Part shown: positions 1-11,392 of the stretch, in pieces
Layout of the letters: every line of letters starts with the position of its first letter
How positions within the stretch are numbered: position 1 is the first letter of the stretch
DNA from: Sordaria brevicollis
Taxonomy: Eukaryota > Ascomycota > Sordariomycetes > Sordariales > Sordariaceae
Assembly (NCBI GenBank): GCA_033439795.1
Contig: JAUTDP010000007.1
Location: forward strand, 2,604,001 to 2,668,000
Length of the DNA stretch: 64,000 bases
Direction: 5' to 3'
Program-made: the position numbers and the translations under genes
The notes under the pieces: model-generated
The model's database searches: none
Told to the model about the DNA's origin: nothing
What the model saw: the letters and a program-made list of their open reading frames with translations, nothing else

Positions 1-2092
1 CGGGTTCGCGTGTTCGCCTACTACTGCCTTCTTATCCACTTGCTCGTCGTCATATTCCCACTTCGCTCGAACTGGGCTGTCTACACGATTACCAAGAACC
101 TCCAAAAGATGGCGCGTATTTCGGCCGCCAGAGATATCGATTTTGCCCATCAGCGCCGCGGTTCGTCGACTTCGCTCTCGAGCGCAGAAACCCTCACCTC
201 TTCTAAGGACTTGTCCTCAAGTTCCAGCAGCGAGGCCGGGGAATCTGATTTTGAGCTCGTCGTTGACTGCGAAACGCCGCCCAACACCATCATCCATGCC
301 ATCGTCATTCCCAATTACAAGGAAGAAACCGACACGCTAAGGGAAACCCTCGAGGTTTTGGCATCGCATCCTCAAGCACGAGTCACCTACGATGTGAGTT
401 TTCCATACCCGATCTGTACCTGAACACAATTTCATGGTGATGGACTTCCCTGGGGCTCCGCTAGTAGGGCTATAAGAAGCGAAGCGAGGAAGTGGAGTTG
501 TGGACTTTTGACTAACGGCTCTTTACCAGGTCTACCTAGCCATGGAACAAAGGGAAAGCGATGTGGAGACCAAAGCCGTGTTGCTTGCGAACGAGTTCAC
601 CAGGCGATTCCGCTCCATCAACTTTACTGTACACCCGTCCAATATCCCAGGAGAATTGCCTGGAAAGGGCAGCAACCTTGCGTGGGCAGCAAGGCAGCTC
701 AGCCAGAGATACACACCTGCTCAGCGGAAAGATGTGATTGTAACTGGAATCGATGGTAAGTGCCGCGGCGTCGTATCGGAGGGTAGCTTCCCGTCCTTAA
801 ACCCTACGCCTTCCGCTCTTGGCTTTCTGGAAGCTTGATCGCGCATCATGATTCGCTAACAAGCACATTCCATAATGCAGCCGACAGCCATCTCTTGGCC
901 AATTATTTCACGCTAGTCACCACGATGCACGTGGCACATCCCCGAACGGCGACGACCACCCTGTATTCGGCCCCGATTGTTTTCGACCGCAATGCTCACG
1001 ATGTGCCTGCTATAGTCCGGGTGGCCGATATCATGTGGTCCGCCGCCGGTATGTCGGGATTACACCAAGGGTCGTATGTTGCGCCTCCGACATCAGTGTA
1101 CTCCGTGCCGCTTGAACTGGTCGACAGGGTTAGGGGCTGGGATTGCGATTCGGAGGCCATTGGAGAGGACCTTCACATGTATCTGAAATGCTTCTTCGCC
1201 CTGAATGGGAACCTCACCGTCCGAACGGTCTTGAGCCCGGTCAGCCAGACCAACGTTACCGGCGGCGGGCGCAACAAGGGCCTCCCAGGAATCGTCATGG
1301 ACATGTGGGCCCGGTATAGACAAGCGCTACGTCACATGTGGGGCGCGTTAGATACGGGCTACTCATTGAGGATGATGGCTGGGGTTTGGAGGGAAAGGAA
1401 GCACACATCGCGAGCATTTCGCCCGCTTCATGCATCGTGAGTGTGGTGGCAGTTTTGATTCGTATCGTGACCCCTTATGCTAATTTTATTAATTTTCTAG
1501 GGACGGATCCGACTGCTATATCCCCCAAGCCCAACTCGGTATGCCCCACCATAGTGGGTTCTTCTCAGATATTGTCACCGATACGCTAGAAGGACCGGAC
1601 TACCTCCGTATCTTCGTTTTGTTCCATCGACTATTCGAAGCCCATTTTCTGCCAGTTCAGATGACCATCCTTGTGATTGGGTCTACGCTGTACCTGTGGC
1701 TGGTAGACGGGGCGGCCGATGCTCCTGGCACAGGATGGATATTTGGTGTTTGCAACGTACTACGCACCGTGGGATTCATAGAAGTCGGCCTTTATCTATT
1801 CCTCTACGAAAAGTTTCACAAGATTTGCGTCGAGACTCGAGAGAAGGAGATGAGCGATGCCGGCCTCACCAAGGGCATGCACTTCTCGCATCGAGCCACC
1901 AAGAAGAACTGGATCGACTATATCATGGTCCCGCTAGTTGCGACCGTATACGGCTCCATTCCTTGCGCTCACGCGCTGATATGGCACTTTTGGACCTTGG
2001 ATCTGGTCTATACCGTGAGTAAGAAGGTAACTCGAACAAGAGGAAAATCCGTTTCATCAACACCCAAAATCAAGGTTGATGAAATGGTATGA
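1..2092 (+). CDS. Family-2-like membrane glycosyltransferase (5' partial, 4 exons)
   Basis: Exons 1-393, 530-755, 881-1436 and 1501-2092 join in frame to 588 residues; the start lies outside the window. A hydrophobic segment opens the visible part. It is followed by a Ser-rich stretch and then an I-P-N-Y-K-E-E motif near residue 103, which matches the nucleotide-sugar-binding beta strand of GT2-like enzymes. Exons 2 and 3 meet at I-D-A-D-S-H, a DxD metal-binding motif. The C-terminal third has several membrane-spanning segments and a Lys-rich cytosolic-looking tail. All donors are GTGAGT or GTAAGT, and ACTAAC/GCTAAC/GCTAAT branch sites precede the acceptors. The family transfers sugar from an NDP-sugar at a membrane; the acceptor cannot be read from sequence. 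Splicing is clear, the substrate is unknown. Confidence 0.85.
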
Positions 2093-3466
2093 CAAAGATG
2101 CCGGTTTGTTGGGTCGTTAATCTTTCTTCTATACTTTCTTCACTCGCCTCTTTCGATTTTTTGCGTTTTCGAAGGTCAGACCCTCTGACGACGATGGAGC
2201 GAGTTACAAGTTCTAGCTGGGGTATCTGATTCCCTTCCAAGTACATGAGGATGCGAGACTCGATCAGCTGTCGTTGTTCCACCGCGCCCAACAGTTACAC
2301 CAGACTCTTTTCTACCACACACTTAACCGCTGGCAGTGTTGAGCTCGAAGGGATTATGGGGCAGTTTTGTTGTAAATAGAGATAACATTGCGCTTTTGCA
2401 TGCATGGGTCGAGTTTGCATCTAGATATGTATTTCGATTTTGTTGTCTACCGGGCGAGCTAACTGGGAAACCGCACGGCATTACCTTTCGGCGAGCTAGG
2501 AGATAATGTTAATATCACTTTTCCAGATTCAGTTTCTTGTTAGTATGGGCAATAGATGAAAAGAGACGATGAGTACGGGAGATCACCAGAACATATGGAA
2601 TGGATTCGCCCTTGCGCTATGCGTAAGGGGAACATCAACTGCGAGGCACGAGCTTGAAGAACTTGCTACGAGTTGTCAAAAACCGGATGATTTATTGTTG
2701 ACGAGTAGGCTACAATCCAAAAGTGCATCTATACTCTACATTGAGCAGCACTTTTTACCGAAACCTTTGTTACGCCCCTCCTGGAATCAAACGAGAATAC
2801 AATGGAGCCTTTCAAAACAGAGTGACTGTCAAGTCTGCGAGCAGAGATATCGCGAGCCCTGACCTGCATACTCGTACCAACGAGCGGCATGCTATCAAAA
2901 TGGAAAAACCGCCGCAGAAAAGCGGGGCGACAGCATCTGTATAGTCACGACATCTACAATGCTTTTGCCTACCATGTTGACCTTATCGTTGGGAGTCGTG
3001 GGTACGCAAGTTCTTAATATGAGCATGTTTCTTTCCGGTGATAGTCACATCCGGGCTTGATCGGGCCATACAAAACTGAGGTTCCGAGAGTGCTCGGAAG
3101 TTGGGGAGCTGGGACGTCCAATTGCTGACTAGACTTGTCCCTTTGCCGAGGCCGAAGGCTGACGAAGCTAAACAGACTCATAGTGTGTTCCATGGTGAAA
3201 CCATGTCTCGCAACCCTTAGCGCCGCATCGACTCGGAGAACTATGATCGCGAAGAAGACTTGCCGGCGGATGGCTGCGAATTTTCAAGTTAGTCAAAGTT
3301 TTGTGTCGAGCAACACAAGAAACCAGCAACATGTATAAAGTCCACGAGACAACTCGGCCATAATGGCTACTGTAGCTGTGAGTAATAACCATCACGATTC
3401 CACTTACAACATAAACACAAACCTCGATCAGTCCTTACGCTACTGACCCCAAACAACCCAAACAAA
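2093..3466. other. Intergenic region between the glycosyltransferase and DJ-1 genes
   Basis: About 1.37 kb with no reading frame that has a plausible start, spliceable exons or a recognisable domain. It should contain the 3' UTR of the glycosyltransferase gene and the promoter of the DJ-1-like gene. The last 50 bases before the DJ-1 start are A/C-rich and lack ATG, as expected of a fungal leader. Confidence 0.6.
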
Positions 3467-4393
3467 ATGTCCTTGAGCAACTCCTCATCCACCGGCAGCA
3501 ACCAGAACGTGGTACGCATAGGCGTCTTCATTCCCTATGAAGCCCAGCTGCTCGACACAGCATGCATCGACATCTTTGGCTCTATGAGCAAAGAATATTT
3601 TGCCATGGTAGGGGATGCATTGGTTCCTCCGGCTCTCTCTGCGCTGGCGCCTAGTGTCGATATATCATGTAAGTGTTTTTCATCTGCTTCCCGTGTCGAG
3701 AACGACAAGAGACCTGTCCCCTTTACAAAAGAGAAAAGGGGGCAAGATGAAGGATGCTGGCTGATCAAACAATGCGTAAAGACATTAGCAAAGTCCAGCC
3801 GGGGGAACCAATCCCCATGACAGCCTCCATGAGCATCATCTGTACCCATCACTTCTCCCATCCCGAAGTTGCCCCGGGGAAGCTCGACATCGTCCTTGTT
3901 CCTGGTCCGGACCCTAAGATCGACCTCTACAGTGACAAAGCCCCTCTGGAGTGGTTGGCCGGGCACGCGAACAACGCCGAAAAGAAGACAGACATCTTGA
4001 GCGTCTGCTCGGGCATCTATCTCTGTGGAGCCGCGGGGATCCTCAAGGGCAAGAAAGCTTGTGGACCGCGAGGGTTGCAAGGGGATCTCAGGAAGAGATT
4101 CGAGAGCCAGGAGGTGGATTGGGTCGGGGAGGAGTTGAGATGGGTGGTAGATGGAAATTTGTGGTCTAGTGGTTAGTTTGTTTCTCCCTCCATTTTCCGT
4201 CCTGTCCTGTCGTTCCCCCATCACATCATGGCTGGGCTAACCATTGACCGATTATATAGGAGGCGTAACGAATGGGAATGATCTCGTTGCGGCTTACACG
4301 AGGCAAACCAGCCGTCACTTCCCAGGACCAGTGGCTGAACTGGGATTGATGTTTGTGGAGGTGGATGAGAGGCCGCAGAAGTATGAGGAGTGA
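3467..4393 (+). CDS. DJ-1/PfpI-family protein (class I glutamine amidotransferase-like fold)
   Basis: Exons 3467-3668, 3782-4171 and 4260-4393 give 241 residues. The start ATG follows an A-rich leader and begins M-S-L-S-N. Family features in order are R-I-G-V-F-I-P-Y-E near the N terminus with the conserved acidic residue, D-I-V-L-V-P-G-P in the middle, the nucleophile elbow S-V-C-S-G with Cys143, and S-S-G-G-V-T-N-G near the C terminus. The first acceptor (AAAG at 3778-3781) was chosen because it alone restores the frame and gives I-S-Y-I-S, as in relatives. Members of the family act as glyoxalases, deglycases, proteases or hydratases; which one applies here is not evident. The total length is normal for the family. 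Confidence 0.88.
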
Positions 4394-5373
4394 GACGACA
4401 TTGGATGTCAATCTGTCAAGAGAATAGTGGTTGCTGAAGAGAGCTGAAAGGTGGAAGGACTTGAAGATGACATGAACCCTGGAAACTGGTATGTAGTTCG
4501 GCCAGGTGCATGTTGTCGGGCCAAAACTGAAGTCTTGTAGGGGCTATAGTCAGAATCATCCGCAACTCGAGCATTGATTTCTTTCCAGACACTGCCATTC
4601 CCATCCATCTCAGACATTTGTACTCCGCGATGCTGTCGTTGGTGGACCCCGACCAAAATTGAAGACGAAGTGGAGTGAAAAGTATAAACCCAAGCGACAT
4701 CCATGGCGAGAATGGGGGTGACCTCGAGTTCCTACCTGATATATGTACGCATTTGTAAGCTTGATGCCTCCCGACATTCGATGTCTTCTGCTGTAAGTGG
4801 CTGCCAATTTTGCATGCACAAGGTTGCAGTCCCTTGACGAATACCGTCAAGCCATGAAAATGGAGTGAAACCTTGACAGGTTGCAATGTTGAAGCAAAGT
4901 TCACTCCGTCGCAAGGTTTCCATGCCAGCTCCAGGCACGTCAGGGTCTGCACGACGTTAGCGCGGACCTTGTTGAACTGTTCCCCGCTTTTGTTAGCGGA
5001 CCGGCCTACATTGGCCGATTGACCCCTGCTAGCTTGGCCTGGGGAGGGTGGCAGTGACCCGATAAGAAGCCTTATCGCTAACAGATGGTACGGACGGTGG
5101 GGTGCCTCGAAATTTTTCTGGATTCCAGAGTGCAGTTCGCCTGAACTTTTTCTGCCGACCGCTCTCGCCCTCGATCGCATTCTCTGCCTTTCCCCAAAGT
5201 CAAACCGGTCGCATCCATCTTTGAACTTTTTTTTACCACGCCCATCCATCTTCTTTCAATCTTGGAACGGTATACTTCCGACAACGACTTTGGGTTGATA
5301 TCTTTTTTGTTTTCTTCAACAACTACATTTTCTTTTTTGATACCCGGCGCAAAAGCACCACACAATCTTCACA
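4394..5373. promoter_or_regulatory. Intergenic region / promoter of the FKBP gene
   Basis: 980 bases. The proximal part (about 5,225-5,373) is pyrimidine-rich, as in strongly expressed fungal genes, and an inverted CCAAT box (ATTGG) lies near 5,011. A long minus-strand open frame (4416-5249) crosses it but has no domain and unusual composition, so it was not called. No other gene is seen. Confidence 0.45.
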
Positions 5374-7017
5374 ATGGCCCCCCTTATGCCTGTTGCCGTC
5401 TTTGGCTTGGAGGTTCCTCCTGGCGAGATCATGATTCCCGCCGCCTCCGAGTTCCCTGCTATCGTAAGTGCACTTTTCCCGGAGACACTCTGACTGTCTT
5501 TTGCAAGCAATGATGCGACAATGGCTTTGCACATGGCTAACGACATGGATTCCAGATTCACATCACCATGGCTGCTCTCGATCCCACCAAGGCTCCCGAG
5601 GCTGACGGCCAGGGCAACATTCCTGCGGTCCCCCGCTCCACCTTGAAGATCATCAAGGCTACTGGCCACGACCACGACGATGATGATGAGGATGAGGATG
5701 AGTACCTCCAGTCTCTCCTCGGCGGCGGCGACTCCGACGATGAGGCCAACGGTGGTCCCAGCGATCCCTCCAAGTCCAAGAAGGCCAAGCAGGAGGCTGC
5801 CATCAAGAAGCTCATGGCTGCTACTCAGGAGGAGTCTGATGAGGAGATGGAGGATGCCAAGCCCAACGGCAAGAAGGGCAAGGGCAAGGGCAAGGCCAGC
5901 GAGTCTGATGACGAGGAGAGCGACGAGGAGGATGACTGCTGCGGCGAGGATGACCTCCAGCTTGAGGACTACGTTGTCTGCACTCTCGACACTGAGCGCG
6001 TAAGAAATCCTTTACAGCTTGTAGATACATGTTTGAACATCGGCGCTAACTCAATTTTTCACACAGAACTACCAGCAGCCTATCAACATCACCATTGGTG
6101 AGGGCGAGAAGGTCTTCTTCTGCGTTCAGGGTACCCACTCTGTCTACCTTACCGGTAACTTCGTCGTTCCCGAGGATGACGAGGAGGACAGCGAAGACGA
6201 CGAGGATGAGTCCGACGACGAGGACTACGACTTCCCCCTTGGCGCCGAGGAGGATGATTCCGACGATATGAGCGATGAGCTTGACGAGCTCGACGGTACC
6301 CCCCGCGTCAAGGAGATCACCTCGGAAGATGAGGAGGAGGCTCCCAAGCTTGTCGATACCAGCAAGAAGGGCAAGAAGCGCCCCGCCGAGGACGATGCCG
6401 AGGGTCTCGATGCCATGATCTCCAAGGACGACAAGAAGCTCAGCAAGAAGCAGCAGAAGAAGCAGAAGACTGAGGAGGCGAAGAAGGAGGAGGAGCCTAA
6501 GAAGGCCGAGGTCAAGAAGGAGGCCAAGTCCGACAAGAAGGTCCAGTTTGCCAAGAACCTCGAGCAGGGCCCTACTGGTCCTGCTAAGGACAAGCTCGAG
6601 AACAAGAAGCCTACCTCTACCGTCAAGGTCGTCCAGGGCGTTACCATCGACGACAGGAAGGTGGGTTCCGGTCGTGCTGCCAAGAACGGCGACCGTGTCG
6701 GTATGCGCTACATCGGAAAGCTCCAGAACGGCAAGGTCTTCGATTGTAAGTCCAATTCCTCCCCGATTCGCAATTTGACATCATTGACTAGAGACTAATA
6801 TTGTAATGCAGCCAACAAGAAGGGTGCCCCCTTCTCCTTCAAGCTCGGCAAGGGTGAGGTTATCAGGGGCTGGGACATCGGTGTCGCTGGCATGGCCGTT
6901 GGTGGCGAGCGTCGCCTCACCATTCCCGCCCACCTTGCCTACGGCAGCCGCGCCCTTCCCGGCATCCCTGCCAACAGCACTTTGATCTTCGACGTCAAGC
7001 TCCTTGAGATCAAGTAA
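5374..7017 (+). CDS. FPR4: Nucleolar FKBP-type peptidyl-prolyl isomerase (Fpr3/Fpr4 type)
   Basis: Exons 5374-5463, 5556-5999, 6067-6745 and 6812-7017 join to 472 residues. The N terminus ([12 protein letters not shown]) is a nucleoplasmin-like domain that continues across the first two introns and is broken by acidic Asp/Glu runs. Residues about 300-365 are a Lys-rich basic stretch. Residues about 366-472 form a complete FKBP domain, with G-D-R-V-G-M-R-Y, the active-site tryptophan in V-I-R-G-W-D, and a C-terminal [10 protein letters not shown]. Known members are proline isomerases and histone chaperones acting in the nucleolus and on histone H3 tails. Codon use is strongly biased to C-ending codons (GAC, AAG, GTC), which suggests high expression. 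Fpr3 and Fpr4 cannot be told apart here. Confidence 0.93.
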
Positions 7018-7759
7018 ATGGTGGCATCTCGAAGCGCGGGGTTTGAAAATTTTGCCTAGCAAGTCTCAATATTTCTTTCGTCAGCACATATTCCCTGGCG
7101 CTTATGTTAGGTTTTGGTCAAGGAAGTGGGAACATCATTTCAGCAGCATAATGTCAAAAGTTTTCGGGTCTGGATTTCTTTCTGTACTTTGGGTTGTATA
7201 TCGTTCAAGGGGCACGAGATACTCTTATCATGCATTAAAATTTCAATGCAAAGAAGCAGCATTTTGATGATAGTTACACTCTCAATTGTCAGCAACGATG
7301 AATGCTTTTATATGCCGAGGAAAGTGCCTGGGTAACTATGGTAGCAATATCCAGGAAAGAGTGGCCGGAAGGCTCTTCCGTCTCCACGATCGCAGGCATA
7401 CCTGCCGTAAGGATTCCGAGTCGTCCTCTCAAGAGGTAACTAAAGTGCTGTTGACTTAAGCTAAGGAAGGCGCATCCGATGGGTGTTCAGGATAATACAC
7501 TTTGGGTTGCCGTACTACTCGTTCTCTTCCACTATTTCATTTCTTGTCGACATCGAACGCCATACGAACTCCATCCGCATCTTCTCCCCAGTCTGCTACC
7601 GTCTTTCACTAGGTAACATCTTTTATTCTTCATCGTCACCATCATAACCGCCGCGGCTACTCACTTTCGCCTAACCAGGCCTCACGTGTTACGATCGATC
7701 AAGTTATAGAGACGCGGTTGCGGTTCCCACCATTCAATGGACAGGACCGAACTCGCGAC
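7018..7759. promoter_or_regulatory. FKBP 3' UTR and kinase promoter/leader
   Basis: 742 bases between two same-strand genes. A CACGTG palindrome (E-box, bHLH-type site) sits at 7683-7688, about 70 bases upstream of the kinase start. A short upstream ORF lies at the end of this stretch and is listed separately. No other gene is seen. Confidence 0.4.
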
Positions 7760-7763
7760 ATGA
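7737..7763 (+). promoter_or_regulatory. Upstream ORF overlapping the kinase start codon
   Basis: ATG at 7737 opens an 8-codon frame. Its TGA stop (7761-7763) overlaps the kinase ATG (7760-7762) as ATGA. If the leader is transcribed through here, ribosomes would have to terminate and reinitiate, or leaky-scan, to make the kinase. The overlap is seen directly; the regulatory effect is inferred. Confidence 0.4.
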
Positions 7764-10700
7764 AGAGGAGCTCTTCTCCGACATCAAGTAATCTGGGTAC
7801 CGTCATCCCGGTTTACCATCCCAGTAGGCCGGACGACTGCTCGGAAAGTTGGTCTCTCGTTTTCCCTTCACCAGAACAAGACGCCCCTCGCCCATCAAGG
7901 GCTTCCTGGCAGAGATTAAAGCTTCGACTCGCTTTACAAGCACTCGTCCGCAACGGTCGGTTGAATGGGAATCTATTTGCGCATCTCTTTGTTATCCACC
8001 GTGGAACTGAACACTGACAGGTTCTTATATTAGAAAAGCCAGTCTCTGATAAGGGCTCCAAGGCGTTGACCCCCGACCCAACAAGGCCCAGGGCAACGAC
8101 CCTTTCGCGGCGTATAGGCAAAATGTCCGGGGCATTGTTTCGTGGAGTAGCAGAACCGACAGTCATCCATCGAAAACATTCGAAAGGGCGAACTCCAATA
8201 GACCACGCATTCCAGCCATCAGACGACAACAAGACCACTCTACTACAGTCTTCCCAATCCCCGCCGGCACCACCGACCCCGGGAGATATGGACACTGGGT
8301 CCAGCAAGGACAGTCCTACTAATAGCAACAGCAATCCTAGCATGTCTCCCGAGGCCTCAACCGCTCCGAGCTCCTTGGATTCCAGGTTTCAGCCATCACC
8401 GTCCCAATTCAGAAGTGCTTATACGAGGGCTCTCGAGAAGAAGCATCTTCAGCGTCATCAGCACCCTGTACAGGATTCCGCGCATGCCAACCACCGTGGC
8501 GTCAATACAAACTCCAGCCCCGAAAGCAATCTCACCACGATCCAGGAGACTGCTCTCGACCAGGCATCTCCTAGTGTTTTAACAGTCGAGCGGGCAGCCG
8601 CGGCCAAGATTTATCTTGAGACTTACTTCAATGAAGTGTTAAATCCTGGTCCCAGCTCTAGGTCCATCCGTCTTCAGTTGCTTGAAACTCATCTCATCAA
8701 CTGCGGTGCCTTGGATGGTAAGATTACCCCTTCGGAGGTAAAAGCTGTCCGTGCGGACTTTTTTCGTCGAGAGAGCGAGCATCTCCGCAAGACTCGTGTA
8801 CTGAAAGCCCGCAGTACCCTCGCATTAGTAGCCCAACGTGGTGCTCCTGAAGCTAGTCTTGAAAATGACTGGGATGTTTTGAAGATCCTCGGCAAAGGCA
8901 GCTTTGGGGTGGTGCGGTTGGTTCGGGAAAAGTCACGTAACCATGACGAAGATTCGAATGGCCGGTCCGATGGTTGGTCTGAAGTTAGGAGCAAACAGGT
9001 GTATGCCATGAAGGTTATTCGGAAGTCAGACATGCTTCGTACTAGCCAAGAGGGTCACCTGAGAGCCGAGAGGGACTTTCTTGTTGCATCTGAGGGTTCA
9101 AAGTGGTTCGTGCTTCCAGTATTACCCATCTGTATTGAGCCGATACTGACTAGGCTACAGGATCGTACCACTCATTGCAAGTTTCCAGGACGCTGCCAAT
9201 CTTTATCTCGTGATGGAGTATATGCCAGGGGGTGATTTCCTCGGACTTCTGATCCGGGAAAACTACCTGCACGAGTCTGTGGCACGGTTCTATGTTGCCG
9301 AGATGATCCTTTGTGTTGAAGCAGCACATGCGCTCAAGATCATACATCGAGATATCAAGCCCGATAACTTTTTGATCTCCGCCTCCGGTCATCTGAAAAT
9401 CAGCGACTTCGGTTTGGCATTCGACGGTCACTGGTCGCATGACACCGCTTATTTCAACAGCCATCGATATAGCCTGCTCAACAAACTGGGCATCCACCTG
9501 GAGGGTGACGACCAAGACAAGGCCGAAGGTCGCAGTCTTCAAGCCACAATGAAGTGGGCAAGCGGCATAATGACAGGAATTGGCAAGCACGAGAAAAAGA
9601 ATAAAGATGACGGTGAACCCCTCCTGAGTTGGCGCAATCGAAACGGTAACCGCACCTCTGCAGTGAGTGTCGTTGGCACCAGCCAATACATGGCGCCTGA
9701 AGTTATCGAGGGGAAGAAATACGATGCTCGGTGTGACTAGTGGAGTATCGGCATTATTCTTTTCGAATGCCTTTACGGCCGTACACCGTTTATCTCTGAT
9801 GCTGGCAGGCATGTGACGAAGCAGAACATTCTTGTAAGTTCCCTTTCCACATTCCGCAGCCAAACCCAAACATCTATATAGGTACCCAAGGTACTGCGGA
9901 CACACTGGCTGACTGAATTCCACGCCAAAGAGATACAAGGAGACGTTCCACTTTCCACGTCAACCTGCTGTTTCAGCTCGATGCCAGGATTTGATCGCAT
10001 CGCTTATAATCGACCGGGAGAACAGGCTTTGCTCTAAACGTTACCGCTTCAAGGACCTCATGAATGTGTCTTTGACCACCCCATCAACCCATGCAGGAGG
10101 CACAGGAGGACCCAGCACAGGGACTAGTGCTCATGGCTACCGCCGAAGGCAGCAGCAGCCTGAAGCGGCCATCCCACAGGATTTCACCGGCCGCTACGTG
10201 TTTCCCTATGATGCTGAAGACATCAAGGCGCATAAGTGGTTCCGAGGGGTTCCTTGGGAAAGGTTGCATGAGATCGATCCGCCTTACGTACCGCATCTCC
10301 GAGGTCCCGCTGATACTCATTATTTCGACGACGAGGATTCCATCAGCGATTGGAGCGACAGTAGCGAGGAATCTGAGCCGGAAGATCCCTCGCCGTCTTC
10401 TTTTGGCTCCCCGGCTAACTCAGGCCCATACGGAAGCTCCAGTCCCATCAGTCCCAACACACCTTCTATGCTTGGATCTCTCAAAGACCTCAGCATAAGC
10501 AACCACCACCCTAACCCTACAGCTAAGACGACTTCTGGGGCCAGGCAAGCTCTTCACGGCTTCGGGCGTGATGTCCAGAAGTGGGCTCTGGCTGCCATTG
10601 CAGTCCCATATGACAGAAATCGGCTACATCACCTTGATTCGCAAATTGACGAAAAGTTTGTCGGTATGGGTTCAGAGGCCCGAGAAATACTGAAACAGTT

Positions 10701-11073
10701 TGTGCGCGTGTATGGCAAGAAAGACCGCAAGAGGCCCCGGGACAAGCTATTGAGGGACAAGAATACCAAAGCAGTGGTCATGGATGTGAGGAAGAGAACC
10801 GCCTTTCTGGGCTACACTTGGCGACGGATGAACCATGACAGTGACGGGGCTGTGAGGAAGGGCTTGGAACGCATTTGGCCCAACATCGATTCCTCCTTGA
10901 GCGTGGGAAACCCCAGGGGCGAGGATGGCACATTTGACGCCGACGGTGTTGCAATTGGTGGTAGCGGTTGTTATGCCGAGAGCGTTTATGCGAATCATGT
11001 CGGCTACGAGTGGGAAGATGATCGCGCCGTTGCTGTCAAAGCCTTGCGCAAGGGCAGGCAGAGCTGGCTCTAG
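7760..11073 (+). CDS. NDR/AGC-like Ser/Thr protein kinase, interrupted by an in-frame TAG
   Basis: Exons 7760-7955, 8034-9105, 9161-9833 and 9931-11073 keep one frame over 1,028 codons. The first intron (GTCGGT donor, TTAG acceptor) is the least certain. The catalytic domain has the Gly loop L-G-K-G-S-F-G-V-V (about residue 350), A-M-K-V-I-R-K, H-R-D-I-K-P-D-N, D-F-G, an NDR-style insert after DFG (G-H-W-S-H-D-T) and Y-M-A-P-E-V-I. An AGC C-tail follows. Codon 616 (9738-9740) is TAG where the family has the first Trp of C-D-W-W-S; the next codon is the second Trp, and the frame stays conserved to the end (W-S-I-G-I-I-L-F-E-C-L-Y-G). The truncated product would lack the last kinase subdomains. 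Relatives resemble fission yeast Ppk35 and the Cbk1/Orb6 group. It may be a recent pseudogene, an allele with a null mutation, or a sequencing error. Confidence 0.8.
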
Positions 11074-11392
11074 TATGAAAGTTGGCTTGTTTCGGAATGC
11101 TGAGCAGCCAGGAACAAGGGTGTATTGATGAATTTGACGGAGGAGAAACAGCATTAGACGCCACGGTAAGTTTTTGCTTTTGGGTAACACTGCGTAGCTC
11201 AATATTCTATAGAGGTGCGAGGATAGCCAAGTAGAAATAAAGAGTATTAACATTAACAGTTATCCTAACTTGTTGGGTGGGGAGCCTCTTGCTTGTCGAT
11301 CTCTGTATGATAGTGACTGGCGTCTAATAAAGCTCAAACTCATCTGTTGGAAGCTGACGGTAGCCAGTGTTGCCACGCCGACTCGGGAACCG
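11074..11392. other. Convergent 3' region between the kinase and ISC1
   Basis: 319 bases between the stop codons of two convergent genes. It holds only expected 3' UTR sequence; no gene or repeat is seen. Confidence 0.5.

Noticed and set aside
2569..2862. 97-codon plus-strand open frame in the first intergenic region
   Set aside because: Unremarkable composition, no domain and no splice continuation.
4416..5249. 277-codon minus-strand open frame upstream of the FKBP gene
   Set aside because: No domain, composition unlike neighbouring genes, and it covers the likely promoter and leader of the FKBP gene.
9730..9742. A tiny intron removing the kinase TAG
   Set aside because: The only GT...AG span here is about 10 bases, far below any fungal intron, and the flanking codons are already in conserved register.
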